The notes beneath the pieces are model-generated. The model made no database searches. It saw only the letters and a program-made list of their open reading frames with translations, and was not told the DNA's origin. From Podaxis mareebaensis (lineage: Eukaryota; Basidiomycota; Agaricomycetes; Agaricales; Agaricaceae), in assembly GCA_018524725.1 (NCBI GenBank), contig JAEUWP010000137.1, positions 124,001-188,000 of the forward strand: a stretch of 64,000 bases of DNA, in the 5' to 3' direction. A program made the translations under genes and the position numbers. Below, piece after piece: positions 11,623 through 22,538 of the stretch. Position 1 is the stretch's first letter. Each line of letters starts with the position of its first letter.

Positions 11623-13944
11623 ATGACTGCCATCGCCGATCATGAGGCTCATTACGAGTCTAAAGAGCACGAAGAGAAGGTGTATCGCCCCGATATTGAT
11701 ACCTCAGATGTGGACGAGAAGAAGCTGATGCGGAGAGTGGATTGGCACGTTATCCCTTGGCTCGCTCTACTCTATCTCCTCAACTTTCTGGACCGAGGAA
11801 GCATCGGGAATGCGAAGGTGCGCTTCTATCTCTCTTTCGTTCTTCATACTGACGACGTTGTTGAAGCTTTATAATATGGAAAGAGACCTAAGAATTAACG
11901 ACAACCAATACCTCATAGCACTGACATTGTTCTTCTTCCCGTATTCGTTGTTCGAGGTGCGTGGTCTTGCTCGTCTTGAGCACCTGTTCTGACGTCACCG
12001 AAGCCCGCTAGCAATGTCATCTTGCGGAGATTGAAGCCTTCAATCTGGCTATCGACAATGATAGTGTTGTGGGGTATTGTGATGGTTAGCCACCATGCAT
12101 TCTTGCAGCTGATTGCAAACGTTGATATGCTTATAGACACTGCACGGGGTCATTCATAACTACGGAGGTCTAGTCGGTGAGTCCCACCCTCCATCAACGA
12201 TTTGCACATAAAAACTTTTGATTATTAAAATCCAACTTAGCCCTGCGACTCCTGCTAGGCCTCACGGAAGCTGGGATGTACCCGGGTATTGTCTTCTACA
12301 TCTCGAGGTCAGTTCCCACTGGCGCAGTTATAAATACTACATGTGATCCTAAGACCCTTACAGCTGGTATAAACGGTCCGAGACGGGAACCAAAGTTGCC
12401 ATATTTTTCTCGTCCGCAACCATCGCGGGAGCGTTCAGTAAGCCGGTTATCCCTGAACTAGAGAGAATGTGTTGACAAGTGATCAGGTGGTCTGCTCGCG
12501 GCTGCGATTGCCAATATGGATGGCATTGGAGGCAGGCCAGGTATTACTCCCACTTTCGTCAAATTAGACAAACACCGTTTCTCAAAGCTCTGAGCAGGCT
12601 GGGCATGGATTTTCATCCTAGAAGGTCTCGCCACCGTCGTAGTCGGCGTCATATCCTACTTCATAATCCAGGATTTCCCTGACAGCGCAAAGTTCCTCTC
12701 GGAGGAGGAACGTATGTATTCCACAGCTCAAAGTTGTTTTCAGGATGCTCACTTGATGTCATATAGGTGTTTTCATTATCCGTCGTTTACAGAGCGATAT
12801 GAAGTTTAGTGCTGCTGGAGAGAAGTTTCACTTCAAATATGTGTGGAAGAGTTTGAAGGACTGGAAGACTTGGGTCGCCAGTAAGGACATCCACCTACAG
12901 ATCCCCTTTGTTTCTTTCTTAAAATAATTACAGTGGCCATTTACATGGGCTTGTGAGCTCCGCAACCACCTTCATTATCCTATCAAAACTAAAACTTTCA
13001 AGTGACGGGCCGCTGTATGCATTCTCACTTTTCACGCCTTCTATCATAAATGAGCTAGGTGATGCCCTACCTTTACTCTGTTTCTTTATCACTAGGACTT
13101 ATTCAGCCCAATCGTAGGGTTCACTGCTACCAAAGCCAACCTTCTCTCAGTCCCAGTTTATGCCTGGGGTTGCTTGATGACCGTCGTCATTGGCATATAC
13201 GGTGACCGCTGGGGTAAACGATGCCTTGTCAACGTGTATGTAGCTCCTAGTTAACGTTTGCTTGACAATCATTCAATTCGCTATTTCTAAAGCGCCCTGT
13301 TCGGCGTTGGGCTGGCAGGATACATCATCCTCATTTGCTCAAAAACGCCCGGGCTATCCTATTTCGCGGTTTTCTTCGCAGTCTCGTAAGTGCAACTACC
13401 ACAGTCAGGATTCTCTCTCATCAACCAATTGAACCACAGTGCTATCTATCCAACTATTCGTAAGCGACTCGCCTTCATCTAATTTCTTCTAGCTGACGCC
13501 GGCCAAACTTGCCTCAGCCAATTCGGTAGCATGGGTGGCCAGTAACGTCGAGGGCTCCTACAAGCGCAGCGTAACATTAGGAATGGCAATTGGGTTCGGA
13601 AATCTCAACGGAGCTGTCACGGCCAACATCGTCCGTTTCCCTCTCCCCTTAAACGTCCTCTTAAAATCTGACTTGCGACTCAGTATCGCGCAGAAGATAG
13701 ACCGTGGTATCAACTCGGGCACGGTATCGTCTTGGCTTACATTGCCATTGGGTTCTTCAGTAGTATCCTGTTTGCTTACCTCCTTCGTCGGGAGAACCTC
13801 AAACGTGAACGCGGGGAACGTGACGAAGTCATCGATGGCGTGGACAACAAACGCGCTCAGGAGTATAATGGTCGTTATGAGAGCATTGAGGCCGCGAAAA
13901 TCGATAAAGGTGACGAATGGAGTGGGTTCAGATACACTTTATAA
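11623..13944 (+). CDS. Dal5-type MFS permease (anion:cation symporter family)
   Basis: Plasma-membrane symporter of the allantoate/nicotinate/pantothenate family; the substrate cannot be told from sequence. Sixteen exons, all in phase: 11623-11817, 11867-11956, 12004-12084, 12137-12176, 12241-12307, 12364-12437, 12487-12540, 12598-12711, 12767-12880, 12934-12952, 13003-13058, 13118-13235, 13293-13385, 13440-13459, 13518-13630 and 13684-13944. They give 502 residues with about 12 membrane segments. Signatures: RVDWHVIPWLALLYLLNFLD-RGSIGNAK at TM1, SNVILRRLKPSIWL, LLLGLTEAGMYPGIVFYIS, CWYKRSE-type SWYKRSETG, DGPLYAFSLFTPSII, ATKANLLSVPVY and SVAWVASNVEG. Two exons are only 19-20 nt. It is convergent with the m-AAA gene. 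Confidence 0.93.
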
Positions 13945-14104
13945 ACTTGCCATATACCACGTATATCATCGGAAGACTTGTTTCTTAAATCCAGAAGGAT
14001 TTCTTCTATTCATTAATAGGACATGAACACAAGAAGCAAATAAGTCATTACCCATTGCACATGAAAGTTGTTGTCAAAGGACCGGTAAGGTGAAAGGATC
14101 AGGA

Positions 14105-14114
14105 GGGGGGGGGG
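14105..14114 (+). repeat. G10 homopolymer
   Basis: Ten consecutive G residues in the gap between the convergent permease and m-AAA genes. This is a likely site of length variation or sequencing error and has no coding effect. Confidence 0.8.
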
Positions 14115-14234
14115 TACTATACCGTGAGTAAAATACACAACCTTGGTGTGAAATATATGTAACGATGTCAAGAGGACCTACATCTATCCCAACAGAGATG
14201 AAATGTAACGCAAAAGTATTAATTAGAAAAGGAC

Positions 14235-16789
14235 CTATAGAATTCGCGGATCATCTAGGGCTTTGGAGATGGGTGCTGGCGTTGGGTTTGGCATGGGGTC
14301 GTCGACCTCGCCTTCAATTGGCGGGGGAAGCTTAGCCTCTTTGCGATGCTCGTCTAGCCATTTATCCATATCATCCTGGGAGGAGAATGGACGCTTGCCG
14401 AGAAGTCCGATCATATCCTCGCTGAGAAAAAAAAGTCATCAGTTGGAACAAGGGTTGTATACGAAGGGAAGGGACGAACCGGGTAATGACCTCCTTGGCA
14501 AGAAGTAGTTGGGCAACTTTCTCGACGTCCTCCTTATGTTCAGTGAGGAGGTTCCTCGTCCGCTCGTATGCATTGCTAAATGAAGTAATGAGGCGCTGGC
14601 GTCCATACCCTGGCGAGGCTCACTTACGTAATCATCTTGCGCACTTCAGCATCCAACATCTCTGCTGTCTTCTCGCTGAATGGCTTCGTCCAGCTCTCTT
14701 TGGCCGCACGATCACCACCATAGCTAACAGGTCCGATGACATCGTTCATGCCATAGTTCGCGCAGGCCTCAAACGCCATTCTTGTGATCTTCTGCAGGTC
14801 ATCTTGAGCACCCGTCGTAATGTTCTCAGCGCCAAAGAAAATTTCCTCTGAGACACGACCACCGAGCGTCATGCATATCCGGTCCATCATTTGGGGTGTT
14901 GATAGCAGATAGCGATCAGGGGGGAGGTACTGGGGATGTAGTCAGAATGGGAACTCTAGAGAAATTAACGTAATAGAATAGCTCACCTGAGCATATCCGA
15001 GAGCACCGGCACCGCGAGGGATGATACTGACCTTCAGTAGAGGATCAGCGTGCTGCAGGAACCATCCGCAAATGGCATGCCCGGCTTCATGATACGCGAC
15101 AGTCTTCTTCTCTTCCGGACTAAGTACCCGACTCTTCTTCTCCAAACCAACAATAACACGCTCAATAGCTGTGTCAAAGTCCACCGACTGCACGGAATCA
15201 GAGCCCTTGCGAGCGGCATGGAGAGCAGCCTCGTTACAAACGTTGGCAATGTCGGCACCGGAGAAACCGGGAGTAAGGACAGCGAGTTTCTGGGCAAGAG
15301 CTTGAACGTCCTTGGAGAGTTCCGCATCGAGTTTGAGAGGACGGAGATGGACCATGAAAATACCCTTGCGTCCCGAGACATCTGGACGATCAATGGCAAT
15401 GTGCCTATCAAATCGTCCGGGACGCATAAGCGCAGGATCGAGGACGTCAGGTCGGTTGGTACCTGCGAGGACAACAATGTGCTCGTTCGTTCCGAAACCG
15501 TCCATCTCGACAAGAAGCTGATTCAGTGTTGATTCTCGCTCATCATTGCCACCGAAACTACCACCCTTCGCCCGAGATTTACCGATTGCGTCGATTTCGT
15601 CGATGAAGATGATACAGGGAGCGTTCTTCTTGGCAGATTGGAAGAGGTCGCGAACACGAGATGAACCGACACCAACAAACATCTCGACGAATTCTGAACC
15701 AGAAACTGAGAGGAAGGGCACTGATGCCTCGCCTGCTGTGGCTTTCGCCAAGAGCGTCTTACCGGTACCAGGAGGACCGGAAAGAATGGCACCACGAGGA
15801 ATTTTGGCTCCTAACTTCTCGTATTTGGCGGGGTCTTTCAAGAACTTGACAAATTCCATGATCTCCTCCTTTGCCTCGTCCATACCAGCGATGTCCTTGA
15901 ATTTTGTCTTGACATCGGTGTCCTTGTTGAACATTCTGGCTCGGCTCTTGCCCATGCTGAAAATGCCGCTGCCCGCATTGCTAGAGCCGCGTCTGCTGAA
16001 CCAATAGAGGGTGCCGAGAAGGATAAGGGTGGGAGCGAAGTTGAGCAGGGCGTTCATAGTGGAAATTTCTTCGTGATAGGCGACAGGTATCCGTTCGTGG
16101 CTGGGGATACCCAATTCCGTCTGGGCCTCGTCGAGCTTACGCTCAAAAGCCTCCACGCTCCCAATGTAGAAGTGATACTCTCCTCCACCAAGAGCCGCCT
16201 GAGGGTACATGGTACTGGCATTGGGATGCAGCTTGACACGGACGCGGTGGTTATTAACGACAGTCAGCTTTTCCACCAGGCCTTTATCAAGGAAAGCGTT
16301 ACGAAATTCCTGCCATGTAATCTCCCGTGACGCGGAAACATTAGAATTTGAGTATGCCAAATAGGCAACGGCACCCGCAACTATCCATGCCAGCTGGTTG
16401 TTGGTGAAGCCGTTGTTATTGGGAGGCGGTGGAGGTGCTCCTCGCTTCTTGCCCTTGTCGGACGAGTCCGACTCTTCCTCTGTCGAAGACGGCTCCTTTC
16501 TACGCTGCTGCTGGTATTGTTGGAAGAACCCTTCAAGCGCCTTGGGAAGCTCGGGCTTCTGCGGTTGACCAGGACCCGCGGCAGAGGCCTTCTTGTCCTT
16601 TGGCTGATTATCTATGCTCGATTCATCCTGCTTCTGTTTCCCTTTTGAGTCCTGTTGTGCGCTTGAGTCCTCCGAAGGTGGTTTTTGGTCGGAAGTTGGT
16701 GTAGCGTAGAAACGAGGGGAAACTGCAGATCTGAGCGCGAGTCTGCGAGAGGAAGTAAGGGAGATGGAGCGTAGGGAGCGTGATAACAT
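14235..16789 (-). CDS. AFG3: mitochondrial inner-membrane m-AAA protease subunit (AFG3/YTA10 type)
   Basis: ATP-dependent zinc protease of the mitochondrial inner membrane with its catalytic side in the matrix. It degrades misfolded proteins and processes ribosomal protein bL32. Exons 16789-14987, 14929-14628, 14575-14480 and 14421-14235 give 795 residues. Seen: an Arg/Ser-rich presequence ([20 protein letters not shown]) with a mature start near FYATP, a proline run before TM1 ([15 protein letters not shown]), a second TM ([18 protein letters not shown]), Walker A GPPGTGKT, Walker [15 protein letters not shown] region [18 protein letters not shown], and the zinc site HEAGH with LGGRVSEE. An in-frame ATG at 16903 would add 38 residues, but it lacks presequence character and crowds the neighbour, so 16789 is preferred. 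The last intron has a gttcgt donor. Confidence 0.96.
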
Positions 16790-17100
16790 GGGTGTAGTGG
16801 AAGAAAGAGAGCTCAGTAGAGAGCCGATGGATGACCGACCGACTCTTGCCGCCTCTCTGGCGTAATCACTGCATTTCTCCAAGTGCTGACTCAGCTTTGC
16901 CATCACCAGTCACGTTCACTCTCCCACAATCTCCTTGAGTCATCTGACTTGCACTTCCCACCAGCATACTTATCACAATCAGTATTCAACTTCGCAGAAT
17001 CCCATACCCCTAATGGGAGATGCAGCGATAACCCCGCCGCAGTCGGAAGTGCTGGAAGTATTTAAGCAGTCAAGAAATCATTGCCATCTTATCAGTCACC
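16790..17100. promoter_or_regulatory. divergent promoter of AFG3 and hydrolase EH1; TATA-like site at 17059
   Basis: 311 bp between divergent start codons. A TATTTAA element at 17059-17065 lies about 40 bp before the EH1 ATG and is a candidate TATA box for that gene. The AFG3 side has no such element. The region also contains the alternative AFG3 ATG at 16903. Confidence 0.45.
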
Positions 17101-18416
17101 ATGGACCCCGCTAGCTATAAGGACCTCACAACCTCTCGCGGCCTCAACTATCACTACTACTTCTCTGTGGCTAGAGACGCCAGACCCACTCTCCTCTTTC
17201 TTCATGGCTTTCCAAGTTCGTCATACGACTGGCATAATCAAGTAACGTACTTCCAGGAGCTTGGTTATGGACTCGTCGTTCCCGATATGCTTGGCTACGG
17301 TGGCACTGCAAAACCAAGCGATCCTCAACAATACAAGTCGAGTCTGATTGTCAGAGATATCATCGACATTCTTGATGCAGAGAAGGTGGAACGTTGCATC
17401 GTAATCGGCCATGACTGGTGATCATACTAAACTTCAAGTTGGCCGTTCAAATATTCACAGTTCGACAATTTTTCAGGGGATCCAAGATCGCTAGTCGACT
17501 CGCAAATTATTATCCCGACAGGTTCACTGGCTTTGCCTTCTTCGCTGTTGGCTACATCCCTCCGAATACTCAGCTCACGTTCGATCAGATGCTTGCCTTC
17601 GTGAGTGCATATTATCCTACGTGGGGCCCAGACCAACACATCCTCGTTCTCGACAGTTTAAACAGACTTTTGGAAGGGAAAATGGTGGCTACCAGTAAGC
17701 CTCATTGCCAACCAGGTGCTTTTATGATCTCGCTGACGTTGTGCAGGGCGTTCTTTGCAGAACCTGGTGCGCACGCGATGTGCGAGAAAAACGTATGCTT
17801 GTCTACAATTGGATGCGCATGTGCCTGCGTCTCATCATCATCCAGTTTGACTCTTTCTACAGTCTTGTCCACGCTAGCAATACGGAGACACTCTGGCCCG
17901 AGGTCGTTTCTCCCTTGGGTGAAACTAAGAAATGGGTTGAACAGAATAAACAAGCAGAGCTTAGTTCTCTTATCCCGGCCGAAGTAGGTCTAACGTTACG
18001 AAAATCATTCTTGCCCTTTACCTCGCCCACTACAGGACCATGCATACCGTAAAGAACAACTCCAAAAAGGCGGGCTTGAAGGCCCGATGTGTTGGTACAA
18101 AATCATGGTTAGTGATATCGATCTACAAGACAACAAGCGTAAGTTGCCCCCCTTCTACCCCTTTTTCGTTCTGATAAGAATGAAACACGCAGAGATTCCC
18201 GAGGCCACGTATATGCTCGAACTGCCGGTGTTCCTTGGGCTAGCGGAAAAGGACCCACTTGCAATACCGTCCCTAATGAAATCGACCACTGAGAAGTTCT
18301 GCAAGAATGTCATGGTCAAAGCCTTCAGTGGCAGCCATTGGTTGTTGTGGGACAATAAAGACGAAGTCAACACGGAGCTGGCCGCTTGGCTTGAGACTTT
18401 GAATGCTGCCGCCTAA
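17101..18416 (+). CDS. epoxide-hydrolase-like alpha/beta hydrolase (EH1)
   Basis: Soluble hydrolase of the fold that opens epoxides through an aspartyl ester; the physiological substrate is unknown. Seven exons (17101-17417, 17477-17600, 17657-17694, 17747-17792, 17846-17983, 18036-18138, 18193-18416) give 329 residues. Seen: oxyanion motif HGFPSSSYDW near residue 40, the GGTAKPSDPQQY block, nucleophile motif GHDWGSK with Asp near residue 105 (split by intron 1), lid segment GYQAFFAEPGAHAMCEKN, and the catalytic His in AFSGSHWLLW near residue 303. All triad positions look intact. A paralogue (24861-26263) and a relic (23480-23720) lie within 9 kb. Start 17101 aligns with the start of the paralogue (MDPASYKDL versus MDTSSYKTL). 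Confidence 0.92.
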
Positions 18417-19522
18417 TTGACTAATCTACTGCTTCACGTCTTGCTAGTCCGTTTTTGTGCCTCTTTCCAAGCATATATCTTCCTCTCGGCTCACGCGCCA
18501 GTGTCTGGGGCACTGTAAATGAAAATGAAAATTGAGACCTTGCATGACAGTCCCAACCCGAATGAAAGGCGGGTTTGGTCCGAAGGAGGTTTGTTTATGA
18601 GCATATGGATGATATAAGTATGATGCCATCAAGGATGTTGAGCGGTTTATGAGCATTGCAGAGACCTAACGCTTACGATTGCTGGTTTAAGAACCTGAAA
18701 AGGCTTAGCTAGGTGTCGCTGTGAAGTGTAGAAGATAAACGCTGGTAAGTAAGAATGATGGTTTCGGCTCAGAATCGACTGCATTGTCGCTCAGCGTCTC
18801 GGGAACAATGCATTGTGCATCAGGAGGTTCCGGCCGTTCTTCTTCAGAATGGATTAACACATAACACCCTTTTGACTGTCTGGGTTACCAACAGGCATAC
18901 GGCAAGTTAGGATTCTTCCATCTGGAAGTGTTCGAACCAGGTACACGCTAGATACGCACAAGCTGTGATGATTGGGCAATCAGTCACCCTTCTTCGAAGG
19001 CTTTATTCAGTTACGATCAATGGCCATACATGTCCAGTCCAAACTTGTCAATATGCCTCCTCGTGCTTTTCGGCCTGCTTGCGGTGTCAATCCAGACTGA
19101 CAAGAGATATGTTCAGATACTCGATTATTGACAGGAGCTGATGCGCTATGTAACTCGAGGACGCGGGACGAGCGTCACCGTTTGTCGATATTCCCACCAA
19201 CTTCTGCAACGCACCACGAATTCGAACACAGTAGTCATCGGCAATCCTTCCGACGCGAGGGCTCGCGTCGCGGGTGCCCTCTTTTTACGGAAATGATACC
19301 GGACTGATCCATTTCATTTGCGAAGCACGCCGTACATAGGTGTTGGCTGGGCGAGGTGAATGACCTCGGCTCCTTAATGAGCTGGTTTATGCATCAGCGA
19401 TGGTTATAAGGAATCCATACTTAGCCTTTGGGGTTGCTAAATGACCAGGAAGGCCGGGATCTGGTTCCCTTTCGACTCACACTTATTCAGCGGCTTGTTA
19501 CGACGCTCCTCCCCGTATCTCT
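18417..19522. other. intergenic region with short inverted repeats
   Basis: 1.1 kb between EH1 and the FYVE-kinase gene. No coding exon is seen on either strand. It contains a perfect 12-bp palindrome (acaatgcattgt, 18805-18816) and a GC-rich hairpin at 19251-19270. It presumably includes the EH1 3' UTR and the kinase promoter. Confidence 0.5.
19251..19270. repeat. perfect 9-bp inverted repeat, GC-rich hairpin
   Basis: Arms cgacgcgag and ctcgcgtcg are separated by gg, so a 9-bp hairpin is possible with almost no loop. More likely it is a dyad protein-binding site. It lies about 250 bp upstream of the FYVE-kinase ATG. Confidence 0.6.
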
Positions 19523-22500
19523 ATGGTTCCTTCAGTCAGGTCACTGAGTCGGTCCTCTAATGATGACTATGCAGGCTCTGGCACTGGCAACGGCGTAGTC
19601 AAGGTGGATGAAGTATCGAGTTTGGTCTCCTTCAATCACTTTGGAGATGCAGAAGAAAGCGATCGGGCGTCCGGCACCCACAAGTCCATCTTTCAGCAGG
19701 TGAAGAGGACCTTCTCGGCCCCTCTCTCGTCGTTTATCATTACAGCGGCATCTCCAGTGCCGCCACAGTGCCCAAGTACCAGTCCGGCTGCGACCGAAAA
19801 ACGCCACTCCGCATACCAAAACTCCATCCTACCAATTAGATACTGCGCCGCAGACAGATCGTGCCCCATTCCCACTGTCCCCGCCCAAGCCGCGCCACCT
19901 CTTGTCACGCTAGCGCAGGCTCAATCCAAAATTCCGTCCTTTGGTGCCCAATACAACCTCTCTCTACCGTGTCGGGACCTGTTACATTCTCCCACCAACC
20001 AAGCAGTCGAAGCTGAGCGACGCAGTATAGTCGCTCCTGCCTCCCCTCAAGATGATGTAGGCGCTATAACAATCACTACCAGCTTACGCCGGTCGGTATC
20101 GAATGTAATGCGGCGACTCCTTCTCGGAGGCGAAGGTCTGTTTTCTCCTGCATTTCCATCATGAAAACAACTCTTATTATATGCCACCAGGCCCCTTGTA
20201 TAGAGACGTTTATGTAGACGACGAGAAATGTAAGCAGTGCGCTGGTTGCAGAGCCATATTCAATACTCTACGAAGAAAGTACCACTGTCGAATATGCGGT
20301 AGGCATGAATATGACCTCCATTGCACACTTGCCACTGACACGAGATCACAAGGTCAGGTCTTCTGTTCTTATTGTGCCTCGAGCTTCATCCGAAGTTCAG
20401 GATTAGGTCAAACTGGGATGATCCGGGTCTGCAACCTCTGCATTAGACATCTCGCAAGGGCTGGCTTCAATGACAAAGACGACCGACAATCCGTTTCCTC
20501 TACGGCAACATATCCCGTGCATCAAGTTAATGCGATAGCGCCCATTCCTCCGTATGGTTCACTGTCTACGGCTTCCGGGGTGGCCAATAATGCTTTCAGA
20601 TTACCTAGTCCATACCCCACAGTGAAGGGAAGAGACTCCAATGTCCTAGACAATCCTGGCAGGTTGTCGATAGTATCCCCATTCCCTAACAGAGACCATT
20701 CCGACTGGGAGGCGTCGGCCATTGATAATCTGCCGCCTTTCAGAAGAGCACCATTGAATGAAGTTGACCAGACCCTTGAAAACCCTGATCCATCGCATTG
20801 TCCGGGTCCTTCCCATGCCACGGCACACAATACCATGGCCCAGGCGCACTCCAATGCCAGGAGAAGTCCATCTAGTCAAGGTATATAACCTATCAGCTCC
20901 TCTGCTAACTGGGCTTAAATGATCACGCTTCTAGACGCAACTCTTGCCGGCAGCGTTGAGTCCCTAGAGATGATGGCCGCTGAGCTCCAGATGTCTTATA
21001 CCTGCGACTCTCAGGTTCCAATGGATGGTCACCTCGTGGTCACTCTCTCACAAGTGTTGAGTACCCCCCAAAGAAGGAAAGCTTTACGAGAGTTGAAGGG
21101 CAATCGTGCACAGCTATTGGTGGACTTCTTGCATTCGGTGCATACTGCTTTTATACGCTTGCCCTTTTGCGTGTGCATATACTGACCCTGCATAATCCTA
21201 AAGGTCCTCCTCCAGCGGGAACTACCGATCCCATGGCTCCGAAAGCATACTCTGATTTCACTCTACAAACTTTGCAAGACTTCCACGCTCTATCCTCGAT
21301 GTTACGTGATGAAAGATATTACGCGTGACGCTTTGGAGGATGGTGGTGGATTCTGTGATATATATAGAGGACGTTACAAGAGGCAGACTCTCTGCCTCAA
21401 AGTTGTGCGTGTATTTCAGAAGTCGGACACGGATGCTATGTTGAGGGTAGGTTCATCTCGGTAGAGCTCCAGTCGGCCTCGACTGATGGTACGTAATCAT
21501 CAGATCTTCGCTAAGGAAGCTATCCTTTGGGGACAGCTTCACCACCCAAACATCCTACCATTCTATGGTATCTACTACCTGGATGAAAATCGGAAGCAGA
21601 TATGCCTTGTATCTCCTTGGATGACCAATGGCAATCTCAGTATGTTTCTCAAGAAAAATCCACTCGCCGCGCGTAAGCCCTTCGTGAGTGCGCACCCTTT
21701 GCCGCAACCTAGTCACTTGATTAACGTTGCTAGATCCACGACATTGTCAAGGGCCTTGAGTACTTGCACAGAGAGAATGTCATTCATGGTGATTTGAAAG
21801 GTGTACGTCCGAGCTGAATCCCGTGCTTTCTCAATTATTGTTGAATATCATACTGTAGGCAAATGTCCTCGTGAATGATCCCTGCAGGGCTTGTATCGCT
21901 GATTTTGGGTTGGCCTCTGTCCTCACTGACAAGACACTTGCATACACGAATGCAACAAGTGCAGTCCCCGGCTGCACATACCGTTGGTTTGCTCCTGAAC
22001 TACTGGATACTAATACCCGCCGAAGTCAGGCCAGTGACGTATGGGCCTTTGGGTCAGTCTGTTATGAGGTACGCATTCCAAACCTCGCCAAGATCACCTT
22101 TATTTAACTATGGTCCAGGTGCTCACACGACAATTCCCTTACCATGAGTGCACGAACGACTTCCAAATTTTTCGGGCCCTCACCTCGGGCAATTTACCGA
22201 CACGACCTGAGAGGGACCCGGCAACGGAGTTGGATCAAATTGACGACGAAATGTGGGAATTAATGAATCTCTGTTGGGCACTGAAGCCCCAAGACCGACC
22301 AACGTTCAAGCAAATACTGCAAGAATTGGAACGGAAAGGTCTGGTCAGGGAGTGCGAAGGCGAGGCTTCAGAAACAGCTGGGCAAGAGAGTTGGCAATTC
22401 CAAACTGCTATGAAAACTTCGGATGCAAAGATAGATTTACTTCGAGTGGAGCAAATCCTAAACGAAGTGCGCGACCTTCTCCATCGCTTTAATTCTGCTA

Positions 22501-22538
22501 ATCCTGATAATACCCCCACGCCTCTAGCTTTAGTGTGA
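19523..22538 (+). CDS. FYVE zinc-finger / TKL-type Ser/Thr kinase fusion
   Basis: Nine exons (19523-20135, 20191-20298, 20353-20880, 20935-21137, 21204-21446, 21504-21683, 21734-21802, 21859-22068, 22119-22538) give 857 residues. After a disordered Ser/Pro-rich first 200 residues comes a Fab1/PIKfyve-like FYVE finger (about 212-270): EKCKQCAGCRAIFN, the basic signature RRKYHCRICG, QVFCSYC and RVCNLC, giving eight zinc-ligand cysteines with the second histidine position kept. The canonical WxxD is replaced by YVDD. A disordered linker follows, then a helical block (LLVDFLHSVLLQ...LYPRCYVMKDI) known from agaricomycete kinases, then the kinase: GGGFCDIYRG loop, CLKVV lysine, VIHGDLKGANVLV catalytic loop, ADFGLA, YRWFAPELL, SDVWAFG. 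FYVE predicts PI3P/endosome targeting. Function of the pairing is unknown. Confidence 0.88.

Noticed and set aside
15050..15532. 160-codon open frame antisense to the m-AAA protease
   Set aside because: It lies wholly opposite the conserved ATPase domain and is a shadow of its codon bias.
16790..16903. Upstream ATG at 16903 as the m-AAA start
   Set aside because: The added 38 residues contain acidic residues and no presequence character; the second ATG at 16789 begins a typical mitochondrial leader.
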